Part shown: piece after piece, positions 17,009 to 26,323 of the stretch | How positions within the stretch are numbered: position 1 is the stretch's first letter | Layout of the letters: every line of letters begins with the position of its first letter | From: an uncultured Bacteroidales bacterium | GTDB taxonomy: Bacteria; Bacteroidota; Bacteroidia; Bacteroidales; JAUNSR01 | Length of the DNA: 52,477 nt | Direction of reading: 5' to 3' | NCBI GenBank assembly: GCA_947074145.1 | Contig: CAMTOJ010000021.1 | Location: 1-52,477, forward strand | Notes under the pieces: model-generated | Told to the model about the DNA's origin: nothing | What the model saw: the letters and a program-made list of their open reading frames with translations, nothing else | Database searches by the model: none | Program-made: the position numbers and the translations under genes

Positions 17009-20000
17009 TTATGGGATCATAATCTTTTTAATCATTTGATTATTATCTGACACAACAGTTACGATATATATTCCGGATGTTAATTCAGCATTAAATGATT
17101 GTCCGCAATTTTCTTTATATATAACCTGTCTTCCTGAAAGATCATTAACAATAAATTTAGCGATATTGCTATTTGAAAGTATTGAGATTTCAGATTTTGA
17201 ACTAATAATCGAGATATCATTATCGCTCATATCATTCACTGATATATTTGTTAATATTTCAGATGGTGCATAAGCTCCTTGGTTATCGACAGATAGATAT
17301 CTTACATTTATAGCAGCTGAACCTGAAGTATAGTTTTTACCTATAAGTAGTTCCGTTTGCTTTTCAACAAGAGAAAGATCAGTCAATCCCACTAAACCTG
17401 CTAACGTTCCGTTTTTAATATAAGAGATATAATAATCTCCTGCAGCATTTGTTTTGAACCTTATACCAGCTCTCTCTACTGCTGCTCCGGCTGAAGGAGT
17501 AGTAAGTTGTGCGGATGCTATCACATCTCCTGATCCGGCTGCCAAAGTTGAAACTTTTAGATCTAACGTTCTATTAGTATTCGTTCCCCAACCAATAAGA
17601 TCGAATGAATATTCATACCATGTATCAGCTTTAAGAGTAACTTTATTTGAGAACCATTGATAAGATCCGTCAAAACGAATTACAAATGCTTTAGTTCCAT
17701 CGGGATAAGCTGAAAGTTCAGTTGTACTTGATTTAAGCTGTACTCTGGCATTTGGAGAAGATCCAAGAGTTCCGTTACTTGTCCAGCCTGTAGGCGCTCC
17801 GTTATCCGCAGTATTCTTAAAGTCAGGATTTACTATTAAGTTTTCTGAAGAGGATACATATTCTTTTCCGGCAATCATAATTTCCGATGTTCCGGCATCA
17901 TTCATATTTCCGATATTCTGTTTAGAGAAAGATCTTACAAACTTACCATTTCGGTAAACATATACTTTTTCATCTTTAACTGCATAACGAATTATCTGTT
18001 CATTATAATCTGAAGAACTAATGATCTGGCTTTGAGCAAATGGGGAAGAGAACAAAAACTCTTTATCATTGATTGATGTTCTGAATCCTGTTCCATCAGC
18101 TTCTTTCACTTCAAAATCCATACCTCTTCCCTCTGCATTTGCAACAGTAGCAGCAATTTCAAGAGAATAGTCGCCTGTTACTTCTAAAGGATAAAGAACA
18201 ATATCTTTACTTCCTGACAATCCTGTAATTGAGGTATTTTGAGATAAAGTAGTTGTCAAAATCTTCTTTTCCTCCAATTCTGATTCAGGTTTATATGTAC
18301 CGGGAGCATATGCTCCATTTTCATAACTTATTTTAGAAATTCTAATATCGGAAGCTCCTACGCTAAGTTTGGATACAGAGAATTGTGATTGATAAGAATG
18401 TTTCTTCAATTCAAGTTCACCGATGCCATACATTGCTCCACTCTGACCGTTAAAAATCAGATAATAAGTACCTGCTTCATTAGATGTAAAGTTGAAAACA
18501 GCTTTATGAAGATTATTTCTTGTACTTATTGGGAATGATTTTACATTAATCATATCATTCTCACTTTTAGAAGAACTAAGACCAACAACAATTGAGCTTG
18601 GAGAACCATTGTTCCACCACTCATATAGCATAGAGAATTCATATACTGAATTCGCATCCAGTGTTACAGGATAACTGTAAGTGCCATAGGAGCCGTCCCA
18701 ACGTAGTGTCAATAAACGACCTTTATAATTTGAGCCTTCATAAGTATGACCGTCTGTTACATCAAGATATCTTACTCCCGAACCTCCGTTAGCTGTATTC
18801 CATGCAGAAAGAGTAAGTGCATTATCCCAACCATAGTCAGTTGGTTTGCCTGTTCCCTTATTATTTGCACCTGCCCAAAGCAATTCGCAATCGGAACTTT
18901 CAGGAATTTGTTTTATCTCTTCTCCCGCATCATTAATATTTCCAATCTCAACCAGATCAGATGAAGCACAATAATCTTCATTTATATATATGTATGCTTT
19001 TGAACCTTTAACAGCAATACGATATCTATTCAATTGAGAGTTATCCGCTAAATTCAACAATCTTGATGAAGAATAAGGCGCTTTCCATTTGATACTTGTT
19101 TCATCAATAGAGATTCTCAAACCTTTTCCTTTATTATCACGACCTTCGATTATTAGTCCGTCACCATCAGAAGAGATTATCTGTCCTTGAATTTCAAGAC
19201 TGTAATCTCCCTGAGGATTGAATGATGGGAATGTAATAGTTGTCTTATCTGTTATGTTTTGAGCACCTGAAAGCATTACATCAAGCTCTGCTTTTCTTGT
19301 AAGTTCAGGTTCTTTTTCTTGTTCTGCTTCAATATTTTCGAATGAGCTTACAGAATATAATGAGTTAACAGGAATTATCTGTTTTGTCACACTTTTTGAT
19401 TCCCAAGATAAAGAGATATCATTAAGTCCTTCTACTTGTGATTCAATTACGATATTATGTTTATGAGAAGGGATATTAGAGAAGTTAAATGAATACTCTT
19501 TTGAACTATCAGAATTCTTTGTAAGCAATACTTTCACACCATCAATATACACAACAGCCTCTTTATTTGTATTAATATACAAAGTGTAATTTTCGGCATA
19601 AGATGTTTCAAAAGTACCGCTCCATCTCGCGCTTTTTGCACTTGACGGGATATTTTCTTTTGAAACTTTAGAGTCCGAAGCTCCGGCGATTAGATCAGAA
19701 AAATTGTTATCAGAGAAATATTCCACTTTTAGACCCTCTCCGTTCGGTATATTAGGATTATCAAGAAGATAATCGATAACAGTTATTTTATTGTCTGCTC
19801 CAAGATAAACAAATGACAATATACCTTCAGATTTTAATAGAGCTCTGTCAACAAGAGGTTCGGATAAAAATCTTCCATTATCCGTGTCGCTCATTAAACC
19901 CCAGTCATCGTAACCGTTACTTGAACTTGCAGTATATATTTCGGCACCATTTGCTACGACAAAAGCATTATCAAAGGCATCAAAAGATAGATTTACACGA

Positions 20001-21121
20001 CAATATGAGTTTACCAACTCTCCGTTCTTCTTTACTTGTACAGTTTTCCATGTTCCATCTGCTTCTCTGAAACGATGATGTAGGCGTGCAGCTTTTCTTG
20101 AACTACCCCAATTTGAATCGGTTGCAGTTCCCGGAATATGAGAATTGACAGCATGAATACGACCTTTACTATCAACCGATTGTGTTTCCTGATTGATATA
20201 TCCTTTATTATAAGGGATTGCTTCAATTATCAATGATTTTTTTGTTTTACCAAGACAAGTCCCGGTAGCCAAACTCTCAACAGGGTCCATAAGCTCTGTA
20301 TAACCCTGGATATCCCCATTATTATCTTTCCATGTGCGACCGTGATCTTCACTATATGCATAAGAGAAGTCATGATTGGTTCCACCGCCGTAATCATCAC
20401 GCCAGCACCAAGTAATATGAAGTTTCCCTGTATTGTCGTATGTCATGCCATTGATGTAGGCACAAGAGGTAGGCAAAACATCTTCTCCTTGTACATAACG
20501 ACCCACAAGTGACCATTTTTTAGTATTACCGTCATATTCTCTTAAATAGCTGTCACCCCATCCGCTCCATCTGAATCGGCATTCAAATATAAGATTACCG
20601 TCAGGCTTGGAGATAAAGCGAGGATATGTTACATTTTCAACAGCTTTATCCATAATATCTGTTGTAGCACAGAAGCTGGATGCTTCCCAAGGCATATTAT
20701 CCGGATCATTGGCTGATCCTGCTATCGAATAGCTATAATGAAGCTTATCATTATGATGATCATAAGAGAGATGGATTGATCCGTCATTGGCACAGATACC
20801 CATACTTATAGTATTATGAGCATCATCCACACTATTTTTATATGGAAGAACTACCTCTTCCCAATTTCCTACAGGAAGTTTTCTTCTTGCAATACATACA
20901 TTGCGAGTTATATTATAATAAACAGTGTATTGGTATCCTTTATAGGTAGTGATACCCTCGGTTTGAAACTGTTGACCTGAAAGTTGCTCTCCGGTTCCGA
21001 AGACATAGGCAGAAACCGAAGGATTGGTCTCTCCTATTTTGATAAAATTCAGATCAGTTTGTGCATTACTCTCAGCAGCCATAAAGGATGCGAGCGAGAA
21101 TAATAAAATTGTCTTTTTCAT
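17009..21121 (-). CDS. Secreted BNR beta-propeller protein, candidate PL24/PL25-type lyase or GH145-type rhamnosidase, with PA14, two nested binding modules and T9SS domain
   Basis: 1370 residues. Signal peptide 1-20; BNR_4-like seven-bladed propeller about 22-455; PA14-like domain about 463-575; two copies of a nested binding module (about 608-941 and 955-1286); T9SS sorting domain about 1295-1370. In the propeller, H102 (DDAHNTISMG), H122/H123 (SYDHHNDKLHY), Y166 (VTYPRF) and R182 (FECRFRW) stand out. The spacing of about 20 residues between the His positions and 16 between Tyr and Arg resembles, as I recall it, the catalytic sets of ulvan lyases PL24 and PL25. The related family GH145 shares this fold and acts on L-Rha-GlcA linkages in arabinogalactan. 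A uronate-directed lyase or rhamnosidase is therefore likely; the exact family is uncertain. Own promoter and terminator. Confidence 0.75.
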   Translation of the reverse strand: MKKTILLFSLASFMAAESNAQTDLNFIKIGETNPSVSAYVFGTGEQLSGQQFQTEGITTYKGYQYTVYYNITRNVCIARRKLPVGNWEEVVLPYKNSVDDAHNTISMGICANDGSIHLSYDHHNDKLHYSYSIAGSANDPDNMPWEASSFCATTDIMDKAVENVTYPRFISKPDGNLIFECRFRWSGWGDSYLREYDGNTKKWSLVGRYVQGEDVLPTSCAYINGMTYDNTGKLHITWCWRDDYGGGTNHDFSYAYSEDHGRTWKDNNGDIQGYTELMDPVESLATGTCLGKTKKSLIIEAIPYNKGYINQETQSVDSKGRIHAVNSHIPGTATDSNWGSSRKAARLHHRFREADGTWKTVQVKKNGELVNSYCRVNLSFDAFDNAFVVANGAEIYTASSSNGYDDWGLMSDTDNGRFLSEPLVDRALLKSEGILSFVYLGADNKITVIDYLLDNPNIPNGEGLKVEYFSDNNFSDLIAGASDSKVSKENIPSSAKSARWSGTFETSYAENYTLYINTNKEAVVYIDGVKVLLTKNSDSSKEYSFNFSNIPSHKHNIVIESQVEGLNDISLSWESKSVTKQIIPVNSLYSVSSFENIEAEQEKEPELTRKAELDVMLSGAQNITDKTTITFPSFNPQGDYSLEIQGQIISSDGDGLIIEGRDNKGKGLRISIDETSIKWKAPYSSSRLLNLADNSQLNRYRIAVKGSKAYIYINEDYCASSDLVEIGNINDAGEEIKQIPESSDCELLWAGANNKGTGKPTDYGWDNALTLSAWNTANGGSGVRYLDVTDGHTYEGSNYKGRLLTLRWDGSYGTYSYPVTLDANSVYEFSMLYEWWNNGSPSSIVVGLSSSKSENDMINVKSFPISTRNNLHKAVFNFTSNEAGTYYLIFNGQSGAMYGIGELELKKHSYQSQFSVSKLSVGASDIRISKISYENGAYAPGTYKPESELEEKKILTTTLSQNTSITGLSGSKDIVLYPLEVTGDYSLEIAATVANAEGRGMDFEVKEADGTGFRTSINDKEFLFSSPFAQSQIISSSDYNEQIIRYAVKDEKVYVYRNGKFVRSFSKQNIGNMNDAGTSEIMIAGKEYVSSSENLIVNPDFKNTADNGAPTGWTSNGTLGSSPNARVQLKSSTTELSAYPDGTKAFVIRFDGSYQWFSNKVTLKADTWYEYSFDLIGWGTNTNRTLDLKVSTLAAGSGDVIASAQLTTPSAGAAVERAGIRFKTNAAGDYYISYIKNGTLAGLVGLTDLSLVEKQTELLIGKNYTSGSAAINVRYLSVDNQGAYAPSEILTNISVNDMSDNDISIISSKSEISILSNSNIAKFIVNDLSGRQVIYKENCGQSFNAELTSGIYIVTVVSDNNQMIKKIMIP

Positions 21122-21157
21122 AAAATGTATATATTGTTTAATGTATTAATCAGTAAG

Positions 21158-21170
21158 GTGATAATATCAC
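21158..21170. repeat. Perfect 13-bp palindrome in the leader of the propeller gene
   Basis: GTGATAATATCAC, arms GTGATA and TATCAC around a central A, lies 37 nt upstream of ATG 21121 and inside the predicted leader. It could be a regulator site or chance in AT-rich DNA. Confidence 0.4.
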
Positions 21171-21243
21171 AAATATTATAATAAATATTAATTTTCAGGG
21201 TAAATGATTCTTCAAAAAAGGTGTTATATTAATCAATTTAAAG

Positions 21244-21270
21244 ATTTGTGCATAGGATTGCACAAATATA
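21244..21270 (-). promoter_or_regulatory. Promoter -7 box with overlapping inverted repeat, propeller gene
   Basis: ATTTGTGCA (21244-21252) and TGCACAAAT (21259-21267) are perfect 9-bp inverted repeats with a 6-bp spacer. The right arm overlaps the minus-strand -7 box TATATTTG (21263-21270). This is a plausible operator for repression or for a regulator that binds at the start site. The predicted leader is about 135 nt. Confidence 0.5.
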
Positions 21271-21301
21271 ATAGTTTTATTTATTTTTTATATTTTTAAT
21301 C

Positions 21302-21352
21302 ATATAGCAAAAAAAGAGCAATCTGATATAATCATCAGACTGCTCTTTTTTT
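21302..21352. terminator. Terminator of the GH128 gene, potentially bidirectional
   Basis: The arms 21309-21327 and 21334-21352 form a long stem with one mismatch, with A-runs on one side and T-runs on the other so that either strand could terminate. It lies just beyond the GH128 stop at 21370. Confidence 0.85.
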
Positions 21353-21369
21353 AATTTATCAGATAAGTA

Positions 21370-24300
21370 TTAATATACTATTTTCTTAACCCATCCGGAG
21401 TTTCCTTTAATTATAAGGATCTGTTTGATGGCGATAGGAAGTTCCAACATATCAAGATCAGCTTGTTTTTCTTTTCTTGCAATCTGTTGTCCTGCTGTAG
21501 TAAATACAGTTACGACCTCCTGTACCGGAGTATTCACATAAAGGTTATTATTATGTATATATACATTAACATCAAGACTCATGTCATCAATACCCATTTC
21601 AATATTACCTGATACAGTAACACGACAAGTAGCAGTTTTTTCACCCTGCTCACTTGTAGCAGTAATTGTAGCTGTACCTTCTGTTTTAGCATAAACTAAA
21701 CCGTTTTTATCAACCGAAGCAATTGCAGGGTCGCTAGAAGTCCAAATAATATTTTTATTACTTGCATTATCAGGGAATATAGTAACGTTCAAACTCTCAG
21801 TATTACCGGCATCCATTTTTTTAGTTCTCGAGCTCATAGAAAGAGAGTAAACGCTTTCCTCCATAATAGAAACTATTTCAGCAGCTGACAAAGCTTTATT
21901 ATAGATTCTAAACTCATCCATTAGGAATGTAGAGTAAGCATCAGTTGAAGATTGAGAACGTCCAAGATAGTTAAGAGCTGTCTCTCCAAGATCTGAAGGT
22001 TTTACAGTTGCAGTATTTGTTGAAAACTTCTCCTCTCCGTTGATAAATATCTTGAATGCTGTACCAGACTGAGTAATCGTTACATAAGCCCATTCTCCGG
22101 TATTGAAAGTATATGGAGTTTCGGCAATAAATATTGCAGATCCTGTAGTAATAGTATAACGAATATTATTACCAACTTTTGGAGAAAGCATCATGTACGA
22201 AGTTTCAGAATTTCCGAAATCAAAGATTCTAGAATTAGCATTAGCCATTGTAAAGTTTACCCATGTTGAGATAGTAAACGCACTTAAGTCACTTACAATA
22301 CCCGGAGCTAACTGAAGATGTGATCTGCGACCTGAACTTAGAGAAATACCACTATCATGTTTTCCTTCAGCCCACTCAACATTATTGAACAAAGTACCAT
22401 TGTATGCACCCCATGAGTCACGAGCAAGAGTTTCTTCATTTTCATCAAAACTGAAGTAAGCATGTTGACCACTACGCGGAGTTACTTTAAATATCTCAGG
22501 ATAAATATAGTTTCCTAATGCATTGTAAGCCTCAATTTTATAATAGTAAGTTTCGCCATTCTTCAATAAAGAATTGACATATCTATTAGAAGTAATATCT
22601 TCAGCATATATAAAGAACTCTTCTGTATTAAGATCCGCACGATATATTCTGAATTTTGTATCATACATATGATCCCATGTAAATGACACTTTTGCATCAC
22701 CTGCCGAAACTGTTAGTCCTGTGATATTCTCAGGTTTAACAAGAAGTTTAGTTTCAACAGAAATAACTTCTGAATCTTCTGTTTCTCCACGATTGTTTGA
22801 AGCTGAAACTTTATAATAATAAGTAGTCTTTTCTTTTAGAGATTTATCTGTATAGAAATTATCAGTAAAATTAGATCTTACATTAGTATAAGGACCATCC
22901 TCAGTCAAAGAACGTTTCAAAGTATAGAATTTAGCACCTGCAACAGCATCCCATTTCAATTCTACGATTGATGTTCCCATAGCCTCAGCTGTAAGATTTT
23001 TAGGAGCAGCTATTGCTGCATCTAAAGTAAGAGTACGTATACGAGAATATGCAGAGTTAGTATATTTATAACTACGAGCTCTTACTCTGTACTGTGCAGT
23101 AGCAGAAGGAGTCGGAGTAGAATAATTGACAGTTCCACCGTAAGAATAATCCTTACCTGCATAAAGAGTATCGATAACCGCATATGAACCGGTTCCTATT
23201 TTTCTTTCAACAGTATAATATAGTCCGGTCTCCCCATTATGATCATACCAAGACATATTGAATTTTTTATAATCAGTCGATTGAGAAGCTGAAGTGATCC
23301 ATGGCGGAGCGATTTTCCAAGTATGAACATACTCTTTCGCTCTATTAAACGCTTTAACAGATTTATGTTCGGCAAACATCTCTCCTGCAGGAGTTAATTT
23401 CCCTCCGATTTCACAAGCACGCTTATCTTGCACCCAGTTATAAAAGGCATATCTTTCTGTTACAGGAGATGCATCAAGAGCATTAAAAATAGCTTTTAAT
23501 TCAGTTCTCTGTTTTTCGAACTGTTCATCCTGATTATCAGGCCACCATTCTGTTGTCCAGTTAGCACCGTTATTCATTTCAGTGATCCATACCGGACGAT
23601 TAGCATAAGTATTTGAGAAGTTCAACACTCTCGAAGCCCAGTTTGCCGGAGATTGACCACCTTCATAACAGTGAACAGCAAGGAAATCGACACGATAATT
23701 CAAACTGTCTGCACATTTCATAAATTCGCTTAACCAAGCCACTCCTGTATGAGAAGGTGCAGGAGAACCGATTCTTAATCCTGACTTGAATAATTCAGGC
23801 CATTGATTAATTGCTGTTTGAACTGAAATATTAGCTTGATCTTCACGTTCAGGCTCATTAAATCCTAACACATGAGAAGCGTCATTTCGTCCATTAATAG
23901 TCGACCAAGCAGCCCAACCTGCGTTATGTCTCATTGGAGTATATTCAGTGTCAATAGTTGAAGATGTACCGGCATCCCAATCATAGAACCAACTTACATT
24001 TGTTATGTTAAGCACATTTTTGTCGTTTCCACACCATCCTTTTTTACCTACCCAGTTCCAATAGAATGATCTTACAAAAGAAACGAACTCTAAACCATTA
24101 GGCATTGATGAAACTTTTAGATCCTCTTCATCAGCAATATAATGACGGCTATAACCTGTACCATCAGAGTTATTGGCAAAAGTTACAGAGTATCCTTTTT
24201 TTACAATGAAAGATTTGATATTATTATCAAATTTACCAAGATCTTTATAATAAGTGCTTGCTGCGAAAGTACGAGACTCTCCGCCAAAATTAGGCTCAGT

Positions 24301-25752
24301 ATAAACTGTTATGGCAGCATTAGCATTAAGATGACCTAATCCGTTGATTGCTGTTCCGTTTACATAGTTAGAAATACGTGCGTTAGTCTTATTTTTAGTA
24401 GCAGCACCATTCATTGTCACATTTGAAAACCATTTTGCGCCCGTAACATTCGAAGGTTTAATATTATTAAAATACAACCATGATTCAGAAGAAACCATAT
24501 TAATAGTACTATTAATCAAAGGAGTTTCTGATGTAAGATAAAGCTCTGCTCCATCTTTCATTGTTATATTCTTGTTAGTAACAGACTCCATTACTAAAAC
24601 CTCATTTTCAATAACAATATCAAGGACTGTATTAGTTAATTCAGGAGCATAAGCACCACCTTTATCCAATTTCACATTAGAAACTTTCATATCAACAGCT
24701 CCAGATGTGTAGTTCTTTCCAATTATTATATGGTTGGAGATTGCAAACTGATTAAGACTAAGTTCTGCAATACCGAATAAAGCATAAGAACCAGAAAACA
24801 GAAGATAATATTCTCCCGCTTCTTCAGATGTAAAATCAAGTGAATTCAGATATAAACGGTTTGCTACAGAAGAATAAGATGTCTTTGATGCAATTATATT
24901 TTTTCCCTCTTTATCTTTACTTATACTTACAGTCATATTTCCTTCACTCGCATTTGCCCAAAGTTCAAAAAGATAAGAGAATCTGTAAGAAATATTAGCA
25001 CTTAAAGTAACGGGATAAGTTATAACATCAGAAGCATAATCATTATTATCCCATCTTAACATTAATACTCTTCCGTTGTAAGTAGAATTATCTGCATCAA
25101 GAATATGTTTAGGTGATGAATTTGAGTTTACATCCATATATCTTACACCACCTCCTGCATTAGCTGTGTTCCAAGGAATTTTACCCAAATTGGAATCCCA
25201 GCCGTAAGCTGTAGGCGCACCTGAACCTGTTCCTTTTGGGCCGGCCCAGTTACTAATAAGATTTTCTGCCACATATGTTGCTTCTGGCGTAACCTCCTTA
25301 TCATTTACGATATCATTAAGTGGTTCTAATGTTTTAGAAAAAATATAAACTCCATTTTGATAAACATAAACATTATTTCCCTTCACAGCATAACGAAGAG
25401 TCTGCTCTGCATTTGTTGAAAATGATAAAGATTTTAGATTAGATATAGGATTAGCCCAATATATCTTTGAAGGAGAGACAGAAGTTCTAAAACCTGTCCC
25501 GTCTTGTTTTCGTGTTTCAATATCAAGACCTCTGCCATCCGCACTATTAACCTGAGCTGTTACTTCAAGAGTAAAATCTCCCTTATGATTTAAAGGAAGC
25601 ATGATTGTATCAACTCCGTTAGCCTCGACAAAGGTTCGAGGTGTAGTAATAAGAGAACTCGAAAGTTCTTTCTTTATTACCAGATCGGGAGATTGACCAT
25701 TCATGTTCAATCCAATCAAAAACATTCCTCCTATAAATAAGGATCTTTTCAT
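21370..25752 (-). CDS. Giant secreted GH128-type endo-beta-glucanase with beta/gamma-crystallin-like, Fn3, LamG, Ig-like and T9SS domains
   Basis: Start ATG 25752 gives a normal signal peptide (MKRSLFIGGMFLIGLNMNG); an in-frame ATG at 25782 would add ten polar residues in front. Numbered from 25752: nested binding module about 30-370; beta/gamma-crystallin-like domain about 478-560 (VYTEPNFGGESRTF, NNIKSFIVKKGYSVTF); GH128 (Asl1-like) barrel about 562-820; three Fn3 domains; a LamG domain; a BIG2-type Ig-like domain; and a T9SS sorting domain at the end. The GH128 catalytic pair is E633 (LGFNEPE, acid/base) and E725 (VWITEMNNG, nucleophile). GH128 enzymes characterised so far act on beta-1,3-glucans, so laminarin- or callose-like glucan is the expected substrate. 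Transcribed divergently from the sensor regulator at 26324. Confidence 0.88.
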   Translation of the reverse strand: MKRSLFIGGMFLIGLNMNGQSPDLVIKKELSSSLITTPRTFVEANGVDTIMLPLNHKGDFTLEVTAQVNSADGRGLDIETRKQDGTGFRTSVSPSKIYWANPISNLKSLSFSTNAEQTLRYAVKGNNVYVYQNGVYIFSKTLEPLNDIVNDKEVTPEATYVAENLISNWAGPKGTGSGAPTAYGWDSNLGKIPWNTANAGGGVRYMDVNSNSSPKHILDADNSTYNGRVLMLRWDNNDYASDVITYPVTLSANISYRFSYLFELWANASEGNMTVSISKDKEGKNIIASKTSYSSVANRLYLNSLDFTSEEAGEYYLLFSGSYALFGIAELSLNQFAISNHIIIGKNYTSGAVDMKVSNVKLDKGGAYAPELTNTVLDIVIENEVLVMESVTNKNITMKDGAELYLTSETPLINSTINMVSSESWLYFNNIKPSNVTGAKWFSNVTMNGAATKNKTNARISNYVNGTAINGLGHLNANAAITVYTEPNFGGESRTFAASTYYKDLGKFDNNIKSFIVKKGYSVTFANNSDGTGYSRHYIADEEDLKVSSMPNGLEFVSFVRSFYWNWVGKKGWCGNDKNVLNITNVSWFYDWDAGTSSTIDTEYTPMRHNAGWAAWSTINGRNDASHVLGFNEPEREDQANISVQTAINQWPELFKSGLRIGSPAPSHTGVAWLSEFMKCADSLNYRVDFLAVHCYEGGQSPANWASRVLNFSNTYANRPVWITEMNNGANWTTEWWPDNQDEQFEKQRTELKAIFNALDASPVTERYAFYNWVQDKRACEIGGKLTPAGEMFAEHKSVKAFNRAKEYVHTWKIAPPWITSASQSTDYKKFNMSWYDHNGETGLYYTVERKIGTGSYAVIDTLYAGKDYSYGGTVNYSTPTPSATAQYRVRARSYKYTNSAYSRIRTLTLDAAIAAPKNLTAEAMGTSIVELKWDAVAGAKFYTLKRSLTEDGPYTNVRSNFTDNFYTDKSLKEKTTYYYKVSASNNRGETEDSEVISVETKLLVKPENITGLTVSAGDAKVSFTWDHMYDTKFRIYRADLNTEEFFIYAEDITSNRYVNSLLKNGETYYYKIEAYNALGNYIYPEIFKVTPRSGQHAYFSFDENEETLARDSWGAYNGTLFNNVEWAEGKHDSGISLSSGRRSHLQLAPGIVSDLSAFTISTWVNFTMANANSRIFDFGNSETSYMMLSPKVGNNIRYTITTGSAIFIAETPYTFNTGEWAYVTITQSGTAFKIFINGEEKFSTNTATVKPSDLGETALNYLGRSQSSTDAYSTFLMDEFRIYNKALSAAEIVSIMEESVYSLSMSSRTKKMDAGNTESLNVTIFPDNASNKNIIWTSSDPAIASVDKNGLVYAKTEGTATITATSEQGEKTATCRVTVSGNIEMGIDDMSLDVNVYIHNNNLYVNTPVQEVVTVFTTAGQQIARKEKQADLDMLELPIAIKQILIIKGNSGWVKKIVY

Positions 25753-25798
25753 GATAGTTTGTTTTAAAATTAAATCTGACATTATGTAGTTTATTAAA

Positions 25799-25815
25799 AA
25801 ATGACTAAGTCATTT
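25799..25815. promoter_or_regulatory. 17-bp palindrome upstream of the GH128 gene
   Basis: AAATGACT-A-AGTCATTT is a perfect inverted repeat 47 nt upstream of ATG 25752. I found no second copy elsewhere in the island, so its role as an operator is unproven. Confidence 0.4.
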
Positions 25816-26291
25816 CACAGACTTTATTTGCAATCGCATTACCAACAAGAAATTAAATTTTAACAATCTTTTAAATATCAGATATTCTGTTTTAATGTGT
25901 TACTTCTTTGTGTTAATAGCAAATGTGTCTAAATGAATTGTGTGTTAATGTTATTTTCTTTTTGAAAAAAGAGTATTATGCATTAAGCATAGTTTACCAT
26001 GCAAAAATAATTTTTCGGTTATTTTTCAAAGCTAATGAAAGATCAAAAAGGGAGAAAAATACGACATTGGTAAGATTTAATTATTTATCTTTTAAATTTT
26101 ATCAATTACAAATCATTATAATAGGATACAACTAATAACTCTATACAGAAAATAGAATGATTATATATTATCAGGAATTATGATGAAGTAAAAACACAAA
26201 TCATTAGTTTCAAAAATAATTGTTTTAATCAGAAAACATATTGACAATATCAGTTATAGTACAAACTAAAAGAAAATATAACTATTATTAG

Positions 26292-26299
26292 TAGATTTG
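26292..26299 (+). promoter_or_regulatory. Promoter -7 box of hybrid regulator 1
   Basis: TAGATTTG matches TAnnTTTG; it lies 25 nt before ATG 26324 and predicts a short leader of about 18 nt. No -33 TTTG at the usual distance. Confidence 0.5.
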
Positions 26300-26323
26300 C
26301 ACACATGTAAACTATATTAAGTT

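Larger units (their letters stand above)
25753..26323. other. Divergent intergenic region between GH128 and the first hybrid regulator
   Basis: 571 bp of AT-rich DNA. It holds a 17-bp palindrome (25799-25815) near the GH128 start and the regulator's promoter box (26292-26299). A 70-codon frame at 25923-26135 has no family signal and is probably chance. A regulator-binding site is expected here because the regulator and GH128 are back to back. Confidence 0.5.

Noticed and set aside
25923..26135. A 70-codon plus-strand frame in the GH128/regulator 1 intergenic region
   Set aside because: No family signal, odd composition (mostly Lys, Phe and Ile), no promoter box in position, and it lies in AT-rich DNA where such frames arise by chance.
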